The position numbers and the translations under genes are program-made. From the NCBI RefSeq assembly GCF_003627035.1, contig NZ_CP032626.1, forward strand, positions 62,001 to 126,000: 64,000 nt of DNA, in the 5' to 3' direction. The stretch comes from Apilactobacillus bombintestini (GTDB lineage Bacteria > Bacillota > Bacilli > Lactobacillales > Lactobacillaceae). Numbering within the stretch: position 1 is the stretch's first letter; each line of letters opens with the position of its first letter. Under the pieces are notes generated by a model that did not search any database, had not been told where the DNA came from, and saw nothing but the letters and a program-made list of their open reading frames with translations. Shown piece after piece: positions 29,092-38,496 of the stretch.

Positions 29092-29117
29092 ACCACTGAC
29101 CATTCAGTGGTCTTTTT
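29091..29117 (+). terminator. Terminator between rpmH and rnpA
   Basis: GACCACTGA / TCAGTGGTC with a 4-base loop followed by TTTTTC. It starts at the last base of the rpmH stop, so it could reduce the level of rnpA relative to rpmH. Confidence 0.8.
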
Positions 29118-29153
29118 CATTATATTGAACAAAAAGTTTAATGGAGATGGATT

Positions 29154-29531
29154 ATGCGTAAGTCATATCGCGTCAAAAAAGAAGCAGAATTTCAAAATGT
29201 TTTTGAAAAACATAATTCAGTTGCTAATCGGTTTTTTGTCATTTATCAAATGGAAAAACCTGATCAACCTCATTTCAGAGTAGGTATTTCTGTTGGTAAA
29301 AAAATCGGAAATGCCGTACATAGAAATTGGGTTAAGAGACGAATTAGACAAAGTTTGACCGAATTGAAACCATACCTAAAACAAGATGTAGATTTCTTGG
29401 TAATTGCGCGTCCAAGAGCTGATGGTATTTCCATGGCCGACGCCAAAAAGAATATGGTACATGTTTTGAAATTAGCCAACTTACTTGATTCGGATTATGT
29501 TGAGGGAGAAGACACTAATGAAGAAAATTAA
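29154..29531 (+). CDS. rnpA: Ribonuclease P protein component
   Basis: Protein subunit that helps the RNase P ribozyme bind pre-t[25 protein letters not shown] and the RNR-type motif [18 protein letters not shown] are diagnostic. 125 residues, a little longer than usual because of an acidic tail, EGEDTNEEN, that overlaps yidC by 14 bases. Confidence 0.95.
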   Translation: MRKSYRVKKEAEFQNVFEKHNSVANRFFVIYQMEKPDQPHFRVGISVGKKIGNAVHRNWVKRRIRQSLTELKPYLKQDVDFLVIARPRADGISMADAKKNMVHVLKLANLLDSDYVEGEDTNEEN

Positions 29532-30351
29532 AAAGTATCTTTCACTTACTACCATCGTTGGACTAGTTTTTCTTTTAACTGCATGTAGTAATAAACCAAT
29601 TACTTCACACAGTACTGGTCTATGGGATGGAGTAATCGTTCTAAATTTCTCTAGAGCCATTATTTGGTTAGCTAAGCTATTTGGTTCTAGTTATGGAATG
29701 GGTATTGTTGCGTTTACTATCATTGTAAGAATCATTATCTTGCCTTTGATGATTTATCAAACCAAGAGCATGAAGAAAACGCAGGAATTACAACCCAAGC
29801 TAAAAGAACTACAAAAGAAGTACTCATCTAAAGATACCGAAACGATGAAGAAACTTAGAGAAGAACAACAACGTCTATACGCTGAAGCAGGGGTTAACCC
29901 AGTGGCTGGTTGTTTACCTCTATTAGTTCAACTACCAATTTTATGGGCTTTATACCAAGCTATTTGGCGTACTAATATCTTGAAGTCCGGTGAATTCTTG
30001 TGGTTGCAATTAGGACATCGTGATCCATACTTCATCATGCCAGTGTTGGCAGCGGTATTTACTTTCCTAAGTTCTTGGTTAGCTATGAAGTCACAACCAG
30101 AACAAAATGGTATGACTAAAGGAATGATGTTTGGTATGCCAATCATTATCTTCTTTATGGCATTAAATATTCCTGCCGCTATCTCAATTTACTGGGTAGT
30201 AACCAATGCTTTCCAAGCTGGACAAACATTAGTAATTCAAAACCCTTGGAAAATTCAAAAAGAACGAGAAGAAAAAGCACGTGCTGAAAGACAACATCAA
30301 CACAAAATCGAAAAAGCAATTCGAAAAGCTAAAAAATCTCATAGAAAATAA
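29518..30351 (+). CDS. yidC: Membrane protein insertase YidC
   Basis: Oxa1/YidC insertase made as a lipoprotein: [23 protein letters not shown], lipobox LTAC. Five membrane segments follow, with a charged cytoplasmic helical hairpin (residues ~85-120: [19 protein letters not shown]). The C-terminal tail is strongly basic and faces the ribosome. I choose the ATG at 29518 (GAGGGAG upstream); an earlier in-frame ATG at 29485 would lie deep in rnpA. 277 residues. Standard neighbour order rpmH-rnpA-yidC-khpB. Confidence 0.94.
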   Translation: MKKIKKYLSLTTIVGLVFLLTACSNKPITSHSTGLWDGVIVLNFSRAIIWLAKLFGSSYGMGIVAFTIIVRIIILPLMIYQTKSMKKTQELQPKLKELQKKYSSKDTETMKKLREEQQRLYAEAGVNPVAGCLPLLVQLPILWALYQAIWRTNILKSGEFLWLQLGHRDPYFIMPVLAAVFTFLSSWLAMKSQPEQNGMTKGMMFGMPIIIFFMALNIPAAISIYWVVTNAFQAGQTLVIQNPWKIQKEREEKARAERQHQHKIEKAIRKAKKSHRK

Positions 30352-30357
30352 TAAAAA

Positions 30358-30390
30358 AAGCGTCTGATTTATTAATCAGACGCTTCTTTG
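30358..30390 (+). terminator. Terminator after yidC
   Basis: AAGCGTCTGATT / AATCAGACGCTT with a 4-base loop, followed by CTTTG. The 3-prime T tract is short, so readthrough into khpB is possible. Confidence 0.7.
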
Positions 30391-30459
30391 TCTATCAATT
30401 TAGTGGCATTTTATGATATTATAAAATTATAGTTTATTTTTTTAAAAAGGAGTCACATA

Positions 30460-31203
30460 ATGCCAACATTTACTGCCAAAACAGTCGACGAAGCAATCGA
30501 AAATGGTTTAGAATCATTAGAAATTAATCGCCAAGATGCTACTATAAATGTGGTTCAAACAGACCGTCGAGGCTTTTTTGGAATTGGAAGACGTGACGCT
30601 ATTGTAGAAATTGATCAAATAGCTAAAAATAAAACTTCCGAACCCACTCAAGAAATCGCTAAACAAACAACTCATAAAAACGAAAAAAATATCGTGAAAC
30701 ATCATCATGATGATGAATTTCATTTAAGTAAGAATAAAGTTGCAAACCGTGATGCTGTGGAACAATTAATGGGTTATTTAAAACCTATTATTGATGAATT
30801 AGGCATTCAAGCGAACATGCAACCTAAGTTAATTAATCGTAAATTTGCGCGTATTAACTTTACAACTGAACAAGAGGGCTTATTAATTGGTAAACATGGT
30901 TTAACCATTAATGCATTACAAAATTTGTCACAAATTTATTTAAATCATATTGGTTTCAGCCGTCTAACTATCCAATTAGATACTGCTGATTACCGTCATC
31001 GTCGTACCGAAATTTTGAAAAAATTAGCGGAAAAAACGGCGCGTGAAGCGGTGGCTACTGGCCAACCGGTTTATTTAGATCCTATGCCATCATTTGAACG
31101 TAAGGTTATTCATAACCAATTAGAAAATAATTTATATGTAAATACGTTCTCTTCTGGCCGCGAACCATATCGTGCCGTGGTGGTAGAACCTGAGAATGGA
31201 TAG
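30460..31203 (+). CDS. khpB: RNA-binding protein KhpB (Jag/EloR)
   Basis: N-terminal Jag domain (VDEAIENGLESLEINRQDATINVVQTDRRGFFGIGRR), a KH domain with the loop LIGKHGLTINALQNL, and a C-terminal R3H domain (RRTEILKKLAEKTAREA...PMPSFERKVIHNQL). KhpB works with KhpA to bind many mRNAs and influence cell elongation. 247 residues. The linker region (about 65-90) is charged and variable, with a His/Asp run HHHDDEFH. AAAAAGGAG precedes the ATG. Confidence 0.94.
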   Translation: MPTFTAKTVDEAIENGLESLEINRQDATINVVQTDRRGFFGIGRRDAIVEIDQIAKNKTSEPTQEIAKQTTHKNEKNIVKHHHDDEFHLSKNKVANRDAVEQLMGYLKPIIDELGIQANMQPKLINRKFARINFTTEQEGLLIGKHGLTINALQNLSQIYLNHIGFSRLTIQLDTADYRHRRTEILKKLAEKTAREAVATGQPVYLDPMPSFERKVIHNQLENNLYVNTFSSGREPYRAVVVEPENG

Positions 31204-31212
31204 TCATAAAAA

Positions 31213-31241
31213 TTGACAAATCGACCTAAAATTTTTATTAT
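31213..31241 (+). promoter_or_regulatory. Promoter upstream of mnmE
   Basis: TTGACA (31213-31218), 17-base spacer, TATTAT (31236-31241). It lies 144 bases before mnmE, so the transcript would first pass the terminator hairpin at 31280-31331. Confidence 0.75.
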
Positions 31242-31279
31242 ATATATATCATTCTTATCAGAACTTAGATGAAGTAGTC

Positions 31280-31332
31280 AAAGTGCTTTATCCATGCGTA
31301 TTTTTTAGGGCGTGGAGTAGGCACTTTTTTTG
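31280..31332 (+). terminator. Terminator/attenuator in the mnmE leader
   Basis: AAAGTGC (31280-31286) pairs with GCACTTT (31321-31327), and inside it CCATGC pairs with GCGTGG. A T7 tract follows. Because a promoter lies 40 bases upstream, this would end a short (~80 nt) RNA or attenuate mnmE. Confidence 0.7.
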
Positions 31333-31384
31333 TGCGCTAACTCACGTCACGACTGATTTTTAGATTGTAGAAAGGAAGAATAAC

Positions 31385-32776
31385 ATGGCAACGACTACAG
31401 ATTTTGATACAATTGCTGCAATTTCAACTCCACCTGGTGAAGGTGGTATTTCCATCGTAAGAATTAGTGGGGATGACGCATTAAAAGTCATTTCTAAAAT
31501 TTTCCGTGGAAAAGATTTAAACAAGGTCGCATCACATACTATTAATTATGGACATATCTTCGATCCAGATACTAAGGAAGATGTCGATGAAGTAATGGTT
31601 TCAGTAATGCGCGCTCCTAAGACTTACACTTGCGAAGACGTAGTGGAAGTTAACTGCCATGGTGGTATTTTAGCTACTAACACTATTTTGCAATTGATTT
31701 TAAGTTACGGAGCTAGAATGGCTGAACCGGGTGAATTTACCAAACGTGCCTTTTTAAACGGCCGTATTGATTTATCACAATCCGAAGCGGTTATGGATAT
31801 TATTGATGCCAAAACAAGCCGTTCTATGAAAGCTGCAGAAAGTCAATTGGATGGAAACCTTTCTCGTCTAATCAAAAAGCTTAGAAAGCAAATTTTGGAC
31901 GTCTTAGCTAATGTGGAAGTTAATATCGACTATCCAGAATATGATGACGCCGAAGTAATGACTTCCAAGATGATGAAAGACAACGCCGTCGACATTAAGA
32001 AAAAAGTGGAAAAGCTTTTGGCTACTGCTAAACAAGGACAAGTATTGCGTGACGGATTAGCTACTTCTATTGTGGGTCGTCCTAACGTAGGAAAATCCAG
32101 TATTTTAAATAATTTATTACACCAAGACAAGGCTATCGTTACTGATGTGCCAGGAACTACTCGTGATGTATTGGAAGAATACGTTAACGTCCGTGGAGTT
32201 CCTTTGAAATTAGTAGATACTGCCGGAATTAGAAAGACTGAAGATAAGGTCGAAAAAATTGGGGTAGAACGTTCTAGAAAAGCTATCAGCAGCTCTGATT
32301 TAGTCTTGTTAGTACTTAACTCTTCTGAAGAATTAACTGATGAAGACAAACAATTAATTAAATTAACTGATGATTCCAAGCGAATCGTTATTTTAAACAA
32401 AACCGATTTACCAGCTAAATTAGATATGGACACCGTGAATGATTTAGTCGGCAAAGAAAATGTTATTACCACTTCTGCCATTAAAGATGACGGAACTGAA
32501 CCTTTGGAAGAAATGATTGCTAAATTATTCTTTACCCAAGGTATTCAAAGTTCACAAAATGACGTAATGGTAACTAACGCAAGACACATTAGCTTGTTAC
32601 ACAATGCCAAAGAATCCTTAAATAAGGTTATTCAAGGTATTGATGAAGGTTTACCAGTAGATTTAGTACAAATGGATTTACGTGAATGCTGGAATTCACT
32701 AGGTGAAATCACTGGTGACAGCTACAATGGTGAACTATTAGATCAACTATTTAGCCAATTCTGTTTAGGTAAATAA
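31385..32776 (+). CDS. mnmE: tRNA uridine-5-carboxymethylaminomethyl GTPase MnmE
   Basis: GTPase that with MnmG modifies the wobble uridine of several tRNAs. N-terminal formyl-THF-binding domain, a helical domain, and an inserted G domain with [22 protein letters not shown] and NKTD. It ends in the catalytic CLGK. 463 residues. Followed by mnmG after a 41-base gap that holds a parS-like site. Confidence 0.96.
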   Translation: MATTTDFDTIAAISTPPGEGGISIVRISGDDALKVISKIFRGKDLNKVASHTINYGHIFDPDTKEDVDEVMVSVMRAPKTYTCEDVVEVNCHGGILATNTILQLILSYGARMAEPGEFTKRAFLNGRIDLSQSEAVMDIIDAKTSRSMKAAESQLDGNLSRLIKKLRKQILDVLANVEVNIDYPEYDDAEVMTSKMMKDNAVDIKKKVEKLLATAKQGQVLRDGLATSIVGRPNVGKSSILNNLLHQDKAIVTDVPGTTRDVLEEYVNVRGVPLKLVDTAGIRKTEDKVEKIGVERSRKAISSSDLVLLVLNSSEELTDEDKQLIKLTDDSKRIVILNKTDLPAKLDMDTVNDLVGKENVITTSAIKDDGTEPLEEMIAKLFFTQGIQSSQNDVMVTNARHISLLHNAKESLNKVIQGIDEGLPVDLVQMDLRECWNSLGEITGDSYNGELLDQLFSQFCLGK

Positions 32777-32781
32777 CCGAA

Positions 32782-32797
32782 TGTTTCACATGAAACA
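32782..32797. promoter_or_regulatory. parS-like site 3
   Basis: TGTTTCACATGAAACA in the mnmE-mnmG gap. It sits directly before the mnmG ribosome-binding site (GGAGG). Confidence 0.8.
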
Positions 32798-32817
32798 ATT
32801 TTTATGGAGGAAAACAA

Positions 32818-34761
32818 ATGAGTGAAATCGTAAGTGAAGAAAACATCCAATATGATGCTAAAAAATACGATGTAATCGTCGTGGGTGCCGGTCACGCGGG
32901 ATGTGAAGCTGCTTTAGCTTCTGCTCGTATGGGAAACAAAACCATGTTGATTACTATTAATGTGGACATGGTTGCTTTCATGCCATGTAACCCATCATTA
33001 GGTGGTCCTGCTAAGGGTACTGTCGTTAGAGAAATCGATGCCCTAGGTGGAGAAATGGGTCACAATATTGATAAAACTTACATTCAAATGAGAATGTTAA
33101 ACACTGGTAAGGGTCCAGCCGTACGTGCTTTACGTGCTCAAGCTGATAAACATGCTTACCACCGTGCTATGAAGGAAACTATCGAAAAACAACCTAACCT
33201 AGATTTACGTCAAGGTATCGTTGATTCTCTAATCGTAGAAGACGGTGTCTGCAAAGGGGTAGTTACTTACACAGGTGCTAGATACTACTCAAAGACTACT
33301 GTTATTTGTGCCGGTACTGCTGCTCGTGGTCGTATTATCATCGGTGAATTAAGATATTCATCCGGTCCTAATAACTCACAACCTGCTTTGAAACTATCTA
33401 AGAACCTAGAAGACTTAGGTTTCGAACTAAAACGTTTCAAGACTGGTACTCCTCCACGTGTTAATGGTCGTACTATTAACTTTGATGAAACCGAAGAACA
33501 ACCAGGGGATAAAGAAGTAAACCACTTCAGTTATGACACTCCTGATGAAGACTACATTCCAGTTAAAGATCAATTATCTTGCTGGTTAACTTACACTAAC
33601 GAAAAGACTCACCAAATTATCCGTGATAATCTAAACCGTGCACCTATGTTTACTGGTGTTATCGAAGGGGTAGGTCCTCGTTACTGTCCATCCATCGAAG
33701 ATAAAATTGTTCGTTTCGCAGATAAAAACCGTCACCAAGTCTTCTTGGAACCAGAAGGTCGCGATACTCAAGAATACTACTGTGATAGTTTATCTACTTC
33801 ACTTCCTGAAGAAATTCAACAAAAGATGCTACACTCTGTTAAGGGTCTAGAAAACGCCGAAATGATGCGTCCTGGTTACGCTATCGAATACGACGTGGTA
33901 GCACCTTACCAATTGAAACCAACTTTTGAAACTAAGATTGTTAAAAACCTATACACTGCCGGTCAAACTAACGGTACTTCTGGTTATGAAGAAGCTGCCG
34001 GACAAGGTCTATATGCCGGAATTAACGCTGCATTACGTGCCCAAGGCAAAGATCCTATGATCTTGAAACGTAACGAAGCTTACATCGGTGTATTGGTAGA
34101 TGACTTAGTAACTAAGGGTACTAACGAACCTTACCGTTTACTAACTAGTCGTGCTGAATACCGTTTACTATTGAGAAACGATAACGCCGACTTCCGTCTA
34201 ACCGAAAAAGGTCATGATTTAGGCTTAATTTCTGATGAAAGATACAACAAGTTCTTAGCCAAGAAGAAGGCTGTATTTGCTGAATTAGACCGTCTAGATC
34301 ACACTCGTATCAAGCCTAGCGATGAAGTAAACAAATTCGTAGAATCACACGGTGACAAGCCACTTAAAGATGGTATTTTAGCCTCAGTATTTCTACGTCG
34401 TCCTTACGTAGATTACTCTACTTTATTGAAGTTCATTGAACCTTCTGATCAACCATTAGACCGTCGTGTAATCGAACAAGTAGAAATCAGAACTAAGTAT
34501 GCTGGATACATCAAGAAGGCTGAACAAAACGTAGCTCGTATGAAGAAGATGGAAGCTAAGAAGATTCCAGAAGACATCGATTACGAAGCTATCGATAGTT
34601 TAGCTACTGAAGCTCGTCAAAAACTAGAAAAGATTCGTCCACACACTGTGGCTCAAGCTTCACGTATTTCTGGTGTAAACCCTGCTGATATTGCTATTTT
34701 AGGTGTATATATCCAACAAGGAAAAATCGCTAAGATGCATTCAGACAACAAAGAAGACTAA
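32818..34761 (+). CDS. mnmG: tRNA uridine-5-carboxymethylaminomethyl synthesis enzyme MnmG
   Basis: FAD-dependent partner of MnmE (formerly GidA). The dinucleotide-binding motif [10 protein letters not shown] is near the N-terminus, and [25 protein letters not shown] and [14 protein letters not shown] are family marks. The C-terminal helical part contains [15 protein letters not shown]. 647 residues; the first ~18 residues form an extra N-terminal extension. In most relatives rsmG and the noc/parAB genes follow; here a terminator and lepB do. Confidence 0.96.
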   Translation: MSEIVSEENIQYDAKKYDVIVVGAGHAGCEAALASARMGNKTMLITINVDMVAFMPCNPSLGGPAKGTVVREIDALGGEMGHNIDKTYIQMRMLNTGKGPAVRALRAQADKHAYHRAMKETIEKQPNLDLRQGIVDSLIVEDGVCKGVVTYTGARYYSKTTVICAGTAARGRIIIGELRYSSGPNNSQPALKLSKNLEDLGFELKRFKTGTPPRVNGRTINFDETEEQPGDKEVNHFSYDTPDEDYIPVKDQLSCWLTYTNEKTHQIIRDNLNRAPMFTGVIEGVGPRYCPSIEDKIVRFADKNRHQVFLEPEGRDTQEYYCDSLSTSLPEEIQQKMLHSVKGLENAEMMRPGYAIEYDVVAPYQLKPTFETKIVKNLYTAGQTNGTSGYEEAAGQGLYAGINAALRAQGKDPMILKRNEAYIGVLVDDLVTKGTNEPYRLLTSRAEYRLLLRNDNADFRLTEKGHDLGLISDERYNKFLAKKKAVFAELDRLDHTRIKPSDEVNKFVESHGDKPLKDGILASVFLRRPYVDYSTLLKFIEPSDQPLDRRVIEQVEIRTKYAGYIKKAEQNVARMKKMEAKKIPEDIDYEAIDSLATEARQKLEKIRPHTVAQASRISGVNPADIAILGVYIQQGKIAKMHSDNKED

Positions 34762-34766
34762 AAATA

Positions 34767-34803
34767 AAAGCCGTCTAAACGTGGTTTAGACGGCTTTTTG
34801 TAT
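34767..34803 (+). terminator. Terminator of mnmEG
   Basis: AAAAGCCGTCTAAAC / GTTTAGACGGCTTTTT with a 3-base loop, 5 bases past the mnmG stop. Confidence 0.9.
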
Positions 34804-34921
34804 GGGTTAAATTGCTTATTTATATCCGATGTATAATTTTTATAACTATCAGGATAAATTATTAATCGATTTAGTGAAATGATGATACAATAAGGTTAAT
34901 AACAATAGGAGCGCAGATAAT

Positions 34922-35545
34922 ATGCAAAAGAAAAATAGTTTATTAAAAGAAGTTTTAAGCTGGGTAGCTTACTTTATCTTTTTATTGTGCGCATGGTTAT
35001 TGTTGACCCATTTCTTTACCACTGCTACGGTAGATGGTCGCTCTATGGATCCTAACTTGTATAACAATGAAACCATGTTAGTTTTAAAACAAGCCAAGGT
35101 TAGACATAATAGTGTAATCGTATTTAACGCCAATGGTGAAGATCCAACGGTAAGCGATACCGATTATTATGTAAAACGTGTAATTGGTCTACCGGGCGAT
35201 AAAATCGCATTTAGAAACGGTAAATTATACGTTAATAATAAAGTTGCTGATCAAAGCTTTATTAGCAAAGACCAATTAACTAACGGAACCCAATATCATT
35301 TGGGACATGACAATATAAAGAATTGGGATATCAGTAGTTTATCGCACAGTAAATGGATTTATAACCGTAATCAAACAGTAGTACCTAAGGGTAAATACTT
35401 TGTATTAGGTGATAATCGTGAGATTTCTAACGACAGTCGTTATTGGGGCTTTGTAGATAAAGACAAAGTTATGGGAGTAGCTAAGATATTCCCTTGGTCC
35501 GATACTAAACAAAAGCAACATAATATTAACGATTTATCATATTAA
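34922..35545 (+). CDS. lepB: Signal peptidase I
   Basis: Membrane-bound serine protease that cuts signal peptides from exported proteins. One N-terminal membrane segment (about residues 12-32). The catalytic dyad is S41 (GRSMDP) and K85 (YYVKRVIGLPGD); the C-terminal box GDNREISNDSRYWGFVDKDKVMG is also present. 207 residues. AGGAGCG precedes the ATG. It is a single-gene unit between two terminators. Confidence 0.94.
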   Translation: MQKKNSLLKEVLSWVAYFIFLLCAWLLLTHFFTTATVDGRSMDPNLYNNETMLVLKQAKVRHNSVIVFNANGEDPTVSDTDYYVKRVIGLPGDKIAFRNGKLYVNNKVADQSFISKDQLTNGTQYHLGHDNIKNWDISSLSHSKWIYNRNQTVVPKGKYFVLGDNREISNDSRYWGFVDKDKVMGVAKIFPWSDTKQKQHNINDLSY

Positions 35546-35551
35546 AAATTA

Positions 35552-35586
35552 AAAGAGTCGCATTTTAAATGCGGCTCTTTTTTTAT
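35552..35586 (+). terminator. Terminator of lepB
   Basis: AAAGAGTCGCATTT / AAATGCGGCTCTTT (one G-T pair) followed by a long T run. Confidence 0.88.
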
Positions 35587-35659
35587 GTCTTAATTTTTTA
35601 TTTTAGGCGTTAAATTAAAGTTTTCCACAAGCATTTCGGGCTAAAAAGTTACCCACATG

Positions 35660-35687
35660 TTGACAACTCACCTCAATCAGCTATAAT
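35660..35687 (+). promoter_or_regulatory. Promoter of the isoleucine epimerase gene
   Basis: TTGACA (35660-35665), 16-base spacer, consensus TATAAT (35682-35687), 74 bases before the start codon. Confidence 0.75.
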
Positions 35688-35760
35688 AAATTACAATTTC
35701 ATTAGAGAATAATGAGAAAAATAATAATTACATATATAGTAATAAAATGAGGCGATAAAC

Positions 35761-37098
35761 ATGAAAAATAAAGAAATTCTAGATCAAGAGGGCCAAACAT
35801 TCGCATCTGCTTCCCGAATTAAATATTTTGATATGGTAATTGATTCAGGAAAAGGTGCCATGTTAAAAGATGTAGAAGGCCATGAATACATAGATTTATT
35901 AGCAAGTGCCTCCTCCACTAACACCGGACATTCACATCCTAAAGTAGTGGAAGCTATTACTAAACAAGCACAAAAATTAATTCAATATACTCCCGCATAC
36001 TTTGCCAATGTACCGGCAGCACGCTTAACTAAGCGTCTAGCAGATTTATCTCCTATTGAAGGACCTGCTGAAGTAGCTTGGGGTAATTCCGGTTCTGATG
36101 CCAACGATGCCGTTATTAAATTTGCTCGTGGTTATACAGGACGACAGAACGTGGTCAGTTTCACCGGTGCGTATCATGGTTCTACTTATGGTTCTATGAG
36201 TGCCTCTGCCGTTAGTTTGAACATGTCCCGTAAGATGGGACCACTAATGGAGGGCTTTTACAAGGTTCCTTATCCTAGTCCATGGTATCGTAAATCCTAT
36301 GAAACACAAGACCAATTCATTGATCGTATGTTCGAAGAATTTAAACTACCTTTTGAAACTTATTTGCCAGCTGATGAAGTGGCTTTGATTTTAGTAGAAC
36401 CTATTCAAGGGGATGGTGGAATCGCCAAAGCACCCGAAAAGTATCTACAAAAAGTTTACGAATTTGCCCATGAACACGGCATTTTATTCGCGGTAGATGA
36501 AGTTAACCAAGGGATGGGTCGTACCGGTAAATGGTGGTCTATTCAAAACTTCCCTGGTATTCATCCAGATTTGATGTCAGTAGGTAAATCACTAGCTTCT
36601 GGTTTGCCACTAAGTGCGGTAGTAGGGCGCAAAGAAATTATTGAATCTCTAGACGCACCGGCTAATGTTTATACTACTGCGGGAAATCCAGTCACTACCG
36701 CCGCTGCGCTAGCTACTTTTGACGTCATCGAAGACGAACATTTATTGCAACGCAGTCATGATTTAGGCCAAGAAGCTAAAGAATTCTTCGATAAAATGAA
36801 AGAAAAATATGATTTCATCGGCGACGTTAGAATGTATGGGCTAGATGGTGGTATCGATATTGTCGATCCACGTACCCATCAACCTGCCGTACAAGTGGCT
36901 ACTAAATTAATTTATCGTATGTTTGAACTAGGCGTCATCATGATTACCGTCCGTGGGAACGTTTTGCGTTTCCAACCACCTTTGGTAATTACTGAAGAAC
37001 AATTACATCGTGCTTTCGACGTTATCGAACATGCTATGCAAGACGAAGCCGATGGCAATATCGCCTTTGATAAAAACATCGGTTGGAGCACCGACTAA
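35761..37098 (+). CDS. Isoleucine 2-epimerase-like class III PLP enzyme
   Basis: Class III aminotransferase-fold PLP enzyme. It resembles the isoleucine 2-epimerase of Lactobacillus buchneri, which interconverts L-isoleucine and D-allo-isoleucine, over its whole length. Similar stretches are IDLLASASSTNTGHSHPKVV, NSGSDANDAVIKFARGYTGR, PIQGDGGIAKAPE and DEVNQGMGRTGK. The PLP lysine is K276 in DLMSVGKSLASGLPLSAV; the aspartate D246 holds the pyridine nitrogen. 445 residues, the expected size. The first tandem PepC gene follows 66 bases later. An ordinary 4-aminobutyrate-type aminotransferase is the alternative, but the sequence fits the epimerase better. Confidence 0.8.
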   Translation: MKNKEILDQEGQTFASASRIKYFDMVIDSGKGAMLKDVEGHEYIDLLASASSTNTGHSHPKVVEAITKQAQKLIQYTPAYFANVPAARLTKRLADLSPIEGPAEVAWGNSGSDANDAVIKFARGYTGRQNVVSFTGAYHGSTYGSMSASAVSLNMSRKMGPLMEGFYKVPYPSPWYRKSYETQDQFIDRMFEEFKLPFETYLPADEVALILVEPIQGDGGIAKAPEKYLQKVYEFAHEHGILFAVDEVNQGMGRTGKWWSIQNFPGIHPDLMSVGKSLASGLPLSAVVGRKEIIESLDAPANVYTTAGNPVTTAAALATFDVIEDEHLLQRSHDLGQEAKEFFDKMKEKYDFIGDVRMYGLDGGIDIVDPRTHQPAVQVATKLIYRMFELGVIMITVRGNVLRFQPPLVITEEQLHRAFDVIEHAMQDEADGNIAFDKNIGWSTD

Positions 37099-37164
37099 TG
37101 GGTTGTATAATTCACGATTTTTAACTAAGATTGAAATTAAGAAAACAAAATGGGAGTGTTTTAC

Positions 37165-38481
37165 ATGGTAAAAACTAAGTTAACGCAAGCTGATTTTGAC
37201 GCTATGCGTGAACAATATGCAAAAAGTCCACGTAACCGCGTTTTACAACGCTCAGTAATGCGTAACGGAATTAACAATACCGCTCGTGATAATCGAGTAG
37301 TAGAAAATCTAAATCACGTTTATTCCGTCCAAGTAGATACCGGAAAAGTATCTAATCAAAAACAATCCGGTCGTTGCTGGTTATTTTCTTTATTAAATAC
37401 CTTAAAGCATAACTTTGCGCAACGTTATGACACCAAGGATTTTGAATTATCCCAAAGTTACTTATTCTTCTGGGATAAAGTAGAACGTGCCAACATTTTC
37501 TACGACCGTATTTTAGATACTGCAGACAAGCCTTTTGATGATCGTGAATTACGTTGTTATTTAGGCGCTCCCGGCTCTGACGGTGGGGAATGGGCAATGG
37601 CCGTTGCTTTAGTACAAAAGTACGGAGTAATGCCTACTTCTGCCTTTCCTGAAAGTAAAGTTACCAATAGTACTTCTGATTTAAACGAAGTATTGAACAG
37701 AAAAATGCGTCGTGACGCCATGGTATTACGTGATATGGTGCATGCGGGCAAGAGTGATGAAGACATCAAGAGCCAACGCATGGCTATGTTAAAAGAAGTA
37801 TATCGTATCGCAGGTTATGCTTGTGGAGTTCCACCTGAAACCTTTGATTTCGAATACCGTGACGATAAAAAGAAATATCATTTAGATGCCGGAATTACTC
37901 CTAAAGAATTTTTAGACAAATATTTCACTATTAATCTAGATGATTATGTAGTGTTAGGTAACTATCCTAACCGTAAAATGGAACAATTATTTATAAATCC
38001 AGCTGCGGACAACGTAGTGGGTGGCCGTCATGTCGGCTTTTTAAACATGCCTATGGATGTGTTAAAACAAACCGTTATTGACCAATTAAAAGATGGTGAA
38101 ACAGTTTGGTTTGCTAACACCGTAACTGAACAATCTGATCGCCAAGGCGGACTTTTAGATAATGATTTATACCGTCGTGATAAGTTATTCGACATTGATA
38201 TGAATATGTCTAAAGCCCAACGTCTGGATTACTATGACAACATTCCTAACCATGCGATGACCTTAACTGGTGTCGACTTAGTGAACGATAAACCTACTAA
38301 ATGGAAAGTAGAAAATTCCTGGGGTGAAAAAGTCGGCGAAAAAGGTTACTTCGTAATGGCTGATAACTGGATGGACAGTAACGTCTTTGAAGTCATTGTT
38401 AACAAGAAATACTTAACTGCCGCACAACGCGAACTACTAGATCAAAAACCAGTAGTACTAGACCCATGGGCAGCCGTTTAA
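37165..38481 (+). CDS. pepC: Aminopeptidase C (bleomycin hydrolase family), copy 1
   Basis: Cytoplasmic cysteine aminopeptidase (family C1B) that trims peptides taken up from the medium. Catalytic residues: C71 in SGRCWLFSLLNTL, His in NHAMTLTGVDL and Asn in VENSWGE. 438 residues. The start at 37165 has GGGAG eight bases upstream; an in-frame ATG at 37150 includes that site and is less likely. It lies 15 bases ahead of a second PepC in the same unit. The motif after the cysteine reads WLFSLL rather than the commoner WMFAAL. Confidence 0.93.
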   Translation: MVKTKLTQADFDAMREQYAKSPRNRVLQRSVMRNGINNTARDNRVVENLNHVYSVQVDTGKVSNQKQSGRCWLFSLLNTLKHNFAQRYDTKDFELSQSYLFFWDKVERANIFYDRILDTADKPFDDRELRCYLGAPGSDGGEWAMAVALVQKYGVMPTSAFPESKVTNSTSDLNEVLNRKMRRDAMVLRDMVHAGKSDEDIKSQRMAMLKEVYRIAGYACGVPPETFDFEYRDDKKKYHLDAGITPKEFLDKYFTINLDDYVVLGNYPNRKMEQLFINPAADNVVGGRHVGFLNMPMDVLKQTVIDQLKDGETVWFANTVTEQSDRQGGLLDNDLYRRDKLFDIDMNMSKAQRLDYYDNIPNHAMTLTGVDLVNDKPTKWKVENSWGEKVGEKGYFVMADNWMDSNVFEVIVNKKYLTAAQRELLDQKPVVLDPWAAV

Positions 38482-38496
38482 AAAGGAGTGAGATAG

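Noticed and set aside
35624-35636. TTTTCCACA near 35624 as a further origin element
   Set aside because: A single DnaA-box-like match 7 kb from oriC with no cluster around it; expected by chance in AT-rich DNA.
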